16,962 nt of DNA from CAZPFP01 sp964585895 (lineage in GTDB: Bacteria > Patescibacteriota > Microgenomatia > PFEM01 > JAHIFH01). This document shows positions 13,289-16,962 of this stretch, in pieces (the first letter of the stretch is position 1; every line of letters begins with the position of its first letter). A program made the position numbers and the translations under genes. The DNA lies in assembly GCA_964585895.1 (NCBI GenBank), contig CAZPFP010000011.1, forward strand, positions 1 through 16,962, written 5' to 3'. The notes below the pieces were generated by a model that had not been told where the DNA came from, searched no databases, and saw nothing but the letters and a program-made list of their open reading frames with translations.

Positions 13289-13819
13289 GTGAAGAAGATG
13301 ATCTTTGCCTTTTTTCTCTTGGCGGTCATCATCATCCTGGGTCTTCTGGATCTCAAGACCCAAAGATCGGATTTTAGTACCTACGAAGATAAAGTGATTG
13401 GTCATGCGTCTATTCTTTTTGACAGCCAAGAGAATGTCGTCTCTTTACTCAGTCATGCTCAAGAAACAGGCAATTTGGCCGAAATCGAGATGAACGAAGT
13501 TAACGAATTTCACCAACTTGTTTCCGATGCCTATACTTTCGTCGTCATTTCGCCAGAATGGGTCATTCCCACGGTTGGCAGTTTGATCAAGATTGACTAT
13601 CTCACGATTAACTTCAACTGCCTTTCCAGCGCGGAATGTTACTATCGTCACACCGGTGAAAGGACTTTTTGGTTTTCTTCTTACCGAATCCAGGAATTTC
13701 CTTCTCCCCCGGAGCTTGACTATTTCGACGTCTGCCTTTCCTTGTTTTTGGTAACGATTTTCTCCTTGGCGTTGATAGGCAGAGTCTATTTCCTTCTCAG
13801 AGGACCCTCCCTTGTCTAA
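13289..13819 (+). CDS. Hypothetical two-TM protein with extracytoplasmic domain
   Basis: This is the only convincing plus-strand gene in the window, and I do not recognise a family. The 176-residue protein starts with GTG, supported by a strong Shine-Dalgarno. It has an N-terminal membrane anchor (about 4-20), a soluble domain of roughly 125 residues that should face outside, and a second membrane segment (about 148-170). The outer domain has C111 and C117 near HTGERTFWFSSYR. A promoter and an intrinsic terminator frame it as a single-gene unit. One sample line has 43% GC, between the backbone and the two GC-rich neighbours. Sharing a divergent intergenic region with the LysM gene may mean common control. 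Confidence 0.72.
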   Translation: MKKMIFAFFLLAVIIILGLLDLKTQRSDFSTYEDKVIGHASILFDSQENVVSLLSHAQETGNLAEIEMNEVNEFHQLVSDAYTFVVISPEWVIPTVGSLIKIDYLTINFNCLSSAECYYRHTGERTFWFSSYRIQEFPSPPELDYFDVCLSLFLVTIFSLALIGRVYFLLRGPSLV

Positions 13820-13825
13820 CATCTC

Positions 13826-13875
13826 GAAGCCCGGTAAAATTTCTTTCCTTGCCTTATCGGGCTTCCCTTATTTTT
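13826..13875 (+). terminator. Intrinsic terminator of the 13289 gene
   Basis: GAAGCCCG (13826-13833) pairs with CGGGCTTC (13858-13865); the stem extends to 11 bp with one G-U. CCTTATTTTTA follows on the plus strand. It begins 6 bases after the stop codon. Confidence 0.8.
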
Positions 13876-13882
13876 ATCCCTC

Positions 13883-14410
13883 TTATTGAAAAAGGGGTAA
13901 TTTTCCTAAAAATGAAAAAGGAATTCCTATTTTCTCCTCTTTTTCTCCTTGCTTGAAAACGGCCACTGCTCCCACCGCTTCCGCATCAGCCATTTTCATT
14001 AACTCTTGAACCACTTTGATCGTTCTGCCGGTAGAAACAACATCATCAATAATGATAACTTTCTTACCTTTTAATAGTTTGGCATCGGGTCCATTTAAAA
14101 CTAAGCTAGGTTTAGACTTATTGGTTATCGGCTGAGTCATGTAACCCATGATGTTTTTTCGGAGAATGATATAGCGGGGCTTATTCAGCTTCTTGGCTAA
14201 AACTTGAAGAAGAGGAACAACTTTTACTTCAGGCCCAACAAGATAATCAAATTCATATTTTTTTAATTCTTTGGTTAATTTATTAGCTACGGCCTCAACC
14301 AGTTCACCGTCACCAAGGAGATTAAAAGAAGCAATCTTTAGTTTTGGCCCCAGAGAAACAATCGGTAATTTTCGTTTAAGGCCGCAAAGTTCAAGATTAT
14401 AATATTCCAC
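13883..14410 (-). CDS. Adenine-phosphoribosyltransferase-like enzyme
   Basis: Type I phosphoribosyltransferases join a base to PRPP to give a nucleotide. The 175-residue protein has the PRPP loop VIIIDDVVSTGRT (118-130), a YLVGPEVKVVPL element (56-67) that fits the adenine PRTase group, and the hood segment LPIVSLGPKLKIASFNLLGD (15-34). I recall this N-terminal wording from annotated adenine phosphoribosyltransferases in CPR and Firmicutes, but orotate or xanthine specificity cannot be excluded. The start is GTG at 14408-14410. There is no Shine-Dalgarno; a TATAAT lies six bases upstream, predicting a leaderless mRNA. The gene follows the deaminase by 12 bases. Confidence 0.8.
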   Translation of the reverse strand: MEYYNLELCGLKRKLPIVSLGPKLKIASFNLLGDGELVEAVANKLTKELKKYEFDYLVGPEVKVVPLLQVLAKKLNKPRYIILRKNIMGYMTQPITNKSKPSLVLNGPDAKLLKGKKVIIIDDVVSTGRTIKVVQELMKMADAEAVGAVAVFKQGEKEEKIGIPFSFLGKLPLFQ

Positions 14411-14416
14411 AAAATC

Positions 14417-14425
14417 ATTATATCA
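14417..14425 (-). promoter_or_regulatory. Extended -10 promoter of the PRTase gene (predicted leaderless)
   Basis: TGA + TATAAT (14417-14422) on the minus strand, six bases before the GTG start. The TGA is also the stop codon of the deaminase gene, so one triplet serves both roles. Confidence 0.6.
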
Positions 14426-15418
14426 TTTCCTTTGGTTAAGAAAACTCGCTTCTTTGGCCCATTTATTAATCATCACTATTTGTTTTTGAGTAAGAATTTC
14501 CTTATTCAGAAAAAGTTGATACTCTGATCTTAAATTAATATTAAATATTTCTGGTCCGTCAGTATTAAAACAAAACTTTATTCCTTTTTCTAAAAAAGTG
14601 TTAATGATTAATCTGAATTCTTCTATATTTTTCACTACGCCCGTTGACAGATTAGAAGTGGGACAAATAGATAGGGTAATCTTTCTTTTCTTTAATTCCG
14701 TTAAAAGAGATTGACTAAAGGCCGCTTTAACGCCGTGAACGACTCTCATTGGTTTCAAAACCATTATTACCTTTTCCATTTCTTTTGTTGAACCTTCTTC
14801 TCCGGTGTGAACCGTTGTTCCTAGACCCTTTCGCTGACAGTAATGATAAAGCTTTCCGTATTTTTGGTAACGGAATGTTTTTATTCTTGGACCAGCCAGG
14901 TCAATTCCGACAACCCCTCGGCCTTGATAATGAATTGCTTTTTGGGCGATAATTTCGTTTTGTTTGTAAGTAAACCGTCTGTCTAAAAAAAAGATTAATC
15001 CGGCTTTAACTGGATATTCTAAACAGGCACGATCCATACCTCTAATGGCTCCCATAATGATGTGGTCCAAATCCCTTTCTCCTCCTCTGTTTCTCAACAT
15101 GGGATTAAAACTGATTTCCAATAAAGTGATGTTATTTTTTCGGTAGGCTCCACCAATGATTTCATAAACTGAGCGTTCCATTGCTTCCGGGCTTGATTGA
15201 ATCAATTCTGTCCAATAAAAAAGCTGATGGTATTCATTCCAATTAATCTTTCTTCCACGACCCACGGTAACCATGTTTTTAAAATGCCAGTAATTTTTAC
15301 TAGGAAGTTTGATCCCTTGGGCATGGGCAATACTCCACATAATGGCCGGATGGACTGCGCCACCTACATGAACATGAAGTTCGGCTAGCTCCGTCTTTTT
15401 AAGGCTGTTTTTTAGCAC
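14423..15418 (-). CDS. Adenosine/adenine deaminase family hydrolase with changed substrate residues
   Basis: The 331-residue protein is a TIM-barrel aminohydrolase of the adenosine deaminase family. Metal and catalytic residues are all present with mouse ADA spacing: H15 and H17 (ELHVHVGGA), H204 and E207 (VHTGEE), H228 (VVHGVKA), SICPTSN (250-256) and D287 (NTDGPE). Two substrate-recognition Asp of mouse ADA, D19 of HVHLDG and D296 of TDDP, are Gly here, so the substrate may not be ordinary adenosine. GIDLAGPR (171-178) is the usual GxDLAGxE with the last residue changed. The start is GTG at 15416-15418, overlapping the end of pyrG by 20 bases, so the two are probably coupled. There is no clear Shine-Dalgarno. 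Confidence 0.82.
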   Translation of the reverse strand: MLKNSLKKTELAELHVHVGGAVHPAIMWSIAHAQGIKLPSKNYWHFKNMVTVGRGRKINWNEYHQLFYWTELIQSSPEAMERSVYEIIGGAYRKNNITLLEISFNPMLRNRGGERDLDHIIMGAIRGMDRACLEYPVKAGLIFFLDRRFTYKQNEIIAQKAIHYQGRGVVGIDLAGPRIKTFRYQKYGKLYHYCQRKGLGTTVHTGEEGSTKEMEKVIMVLKPMRVVHGVKAAFSQSLLTELKKRKITLSICPTSNLSTGVVKNIEEFRLIINTFLEKGIKFCFNTDGPEIFNINLRSEYQLFLNKEILTQKQIVMINKWAKEASFLNQRK

Positions 15419-16962
15419 CTTTGTTTATTGCCTTAATAAGACCAAGGAAAAGCGGATGGGGTTTTAAAGGGCTGGATTGGTATTCAGGATGAAACTGGGT
15501 GCCAATGAAAAAAGGATGGTCGGAAATCTCTATGGCCTCAACCAGTTTTCCGTCCGGGGAAACACCGGTAATTTTCATGCCCGCTTTTTTGTATCTTTGG
15601 CGATAGCGATTATTAAACTCATATCGGTGGCGATGTCTTTCGGAAACAATCCCTGATTGACCATAGACTTCGGCAATCTTTGTGCCTGTTAAAAGCCGGC
15701 ATTTCCAAGCTCCCAGTCTGATTGTCCCGCCATATTGCTGTCTTTCCAAATATTTTTTCTGGTCAGGCATAATGTGAATCACCGGATAGGGAGTTTTGGG
15801 ATTAACTTCCGCGGAATTGGCTCTTTTAAGACCTAAAACATTTCTACCAAACTCAATTACCGCCATCTGCATGCCAAAACAAAGGCCTAAATAGGGAATT
15901 TTATTTTCCCGAGCATATTGAATCGCTTTTATCTTGCCTTCCACCCCCCGACTCCCCCACCCTTGGGGAACAATCATTCCGTCTACTTGCCCCAGGGTTT
16001 CCTTTAGTTCAGATGTATTTAAACTTTCCAATTTTTCGCTATCAAACCAAACTATTTTTGGTTTAACTCCGTTTTCCCAAGCCGCGTGCTTAATTGCTTC
16101 GACCACACTGACATAGGTATCATTAAGTTCAAATTCGCCTACTTTTTGGTACTTGCTAATCATGCCAATTGTTATCTTTTTTCCTGCTGGATTTTCAATT
16201 TTTTTTATTCTCTTAACCAGCTTTTTCCAGTCTTTTAAATTCTTTTTGTTTTTAGGCCGAAGATTAAGCTTTCTTAAAATCTTTTCCACTAATTCTTGCT
16301 CTTCTAAGAGTAAAGGAATTTCATAAATTGATTCCACGTCCGGATTAGAGATGATGTCCTCTTCAGGAACGTTGCAGAATAAGGCAAGCCTATCCTTTCT
16401 CCATTTATCAAGATTTTTTTCCGCTCGACCAATAATAAAATCTGGCTGAATTCCAGTTTCATTAAGAATTCTGACTGAGTTTTGAACGGGCTTTGACTTC
16501 ATTTCCCCAATGCTCGGCGGCGTTGGCAGATAGCCAACGTGAATATGAATCACCTTTTCTTTATCTCTGACCTTCATGATCCGATTAGCTTCAATGAAAA
16601 GAATATTTTGGTATTCACCGACAGTCCCACCGATTTCGATAATGACAAAATCGGCCTTTACCTTTTTCCCTGCCTCTTTAAAACGTCTAATCATCTCCTC
16701 GGGAACATGAGGCACTACCTCTACATCTTCTCCCTCATATTCAAAAGCCCGTTCTTTTCTAATTACCTCTTGATATATCTGCCCGGTGGTCACATAATTG
16801 GCTCGAGAAAGCTTTTCTTCAAGAAAGCGTTCATAATTGCCTAAATCCTGGTCACACTCAATGCCGTCATCACAAACAAAAACTTCACCGTGTTCTTGAG
16901 GACGTATAGTTCCGTCATCAATATTGACATAAGGATCACATTTTATTGGTGCCTGTTTTTAA
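15399..16962 (-). CDS. pyrG: CTP synthase, N-terminal end missing at window edge
   Basis: CTP synthase aminates UTP to CTP using glutamine. About 519 residues are readable. The synthetase half shows CDPYVNIDDGTIRPQEHGEV near the edge, then CDDGIECDQDLGNYERF, TTGQIYQ-VI-KER and EIGGTVGEYQN. The glutaminase half shows GWGSRGVEGK, the nucleophile in YLGLCFGMQMA, and HPEYQSS. The oxyanion motif reads PQGWG instead of PGGFG. An ATG at 16791-16793 exists, but the 55 upstream codons clearly match the family, so it is not the start. Just before KQAPIKC, at 16959-16961, an in-frame TAA appears where family members continue; this may be a sequence-edge error. The P-loop region would lie beyond the window. 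Confidence 0.92.

Noticed and set aside
15399..16793. CTP synthase starting at the ATG of 16791-16793
   Set aside because: The codons upstream encode conserved CTP synthase sequence up to 16958, so the gene extends towards the window edge.
1..16962. CRISPR array, transposase, integrase, phage genes or rRNA
   Set aside because: I found no spaced repeats, transposase or integrase motifs, phage structural genes or rRNA-like sequence. The inverted repeats at 11601 and 13017 enclose no transposase.

Overview
The window looks like a piece of a Candidate Phyla Radiation (Patescibacteria) genome, possibly Microgenomates-like; the phylum is an inference. The backbone is AT-rich (sample 60-base lines count 23-40% GC) and tightly packed, almost all on the minus strand. 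TGA is used as a stop. It carries gene types common in that group: a bifunctional phosphoglucose/phosphomannose isomerase, an elongation-factor-like mini-protein, a CxxC-x17-CxxC zinc ribbon, very short HolA and RuvC, and secreted coiled-coil or Pro/Thr-linker proteins. Two 10-N scaffold gaps (6458-6467 and 9800-9809) interrupt a sugar transferase and the rplS/yraN junction.

Layout. 1-4805 is one minus-strand operon read from about 4834 downward: EF-like protein, zinc metallopeptidase, HolA, phosphohexomutase, PGI/PMI, and the N-terminal half of PEP synthase. 4923-5881 holds ruvC and a charged hypothetical. 5914-6697 holds abutting tRNA-Glu and tRNA-Lys genes followed by a sugar transferase whose catalytic dyad is changed. 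6770-9305 holds a zinc ribbon, an MBL hydrolase, diacylglycerol kinase and a pair of cell-surface proteins. 9440-10113 holds yraN and rplS.

10201-13875 is the most unusual part. It contains two GC-rich genes (sample lines 50-62% GC) and a third of intermediate composition (43%), each with its own promoter and terminator signals. They encode a BMP/PnrA-type lipoprotein, a secreted protein joining two LysM domains to a nucleoside-phosphorylase-like fold, and a two-TM protein on the plus strand. The LysM gene is enclosed by 13-bp inverted repeats and has a terminator-like hairpin in its leader. The backbone resumes at 13883 with an adenine-PRTase-like enzyme, an adenosine-deaminase-family enzyme with two substrate-recognition Asp replaced by Gly, and CTP synthase.

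How the genes may work together. The island and the next three genes read as a nucleoside capture and salvage neighbourhood: an exported phosphorylase-like protein and a nucleoside-binding-type lipoprotein outside, and a deaminase, a phosphoribosyltransferase and CTP synthase inside. This is an inference from families and proximity. At least four backbone genes have an extended -10 element (TGN + hexamer) only 6-8 nt before the start codon, which predicts leaderless mRNAs.
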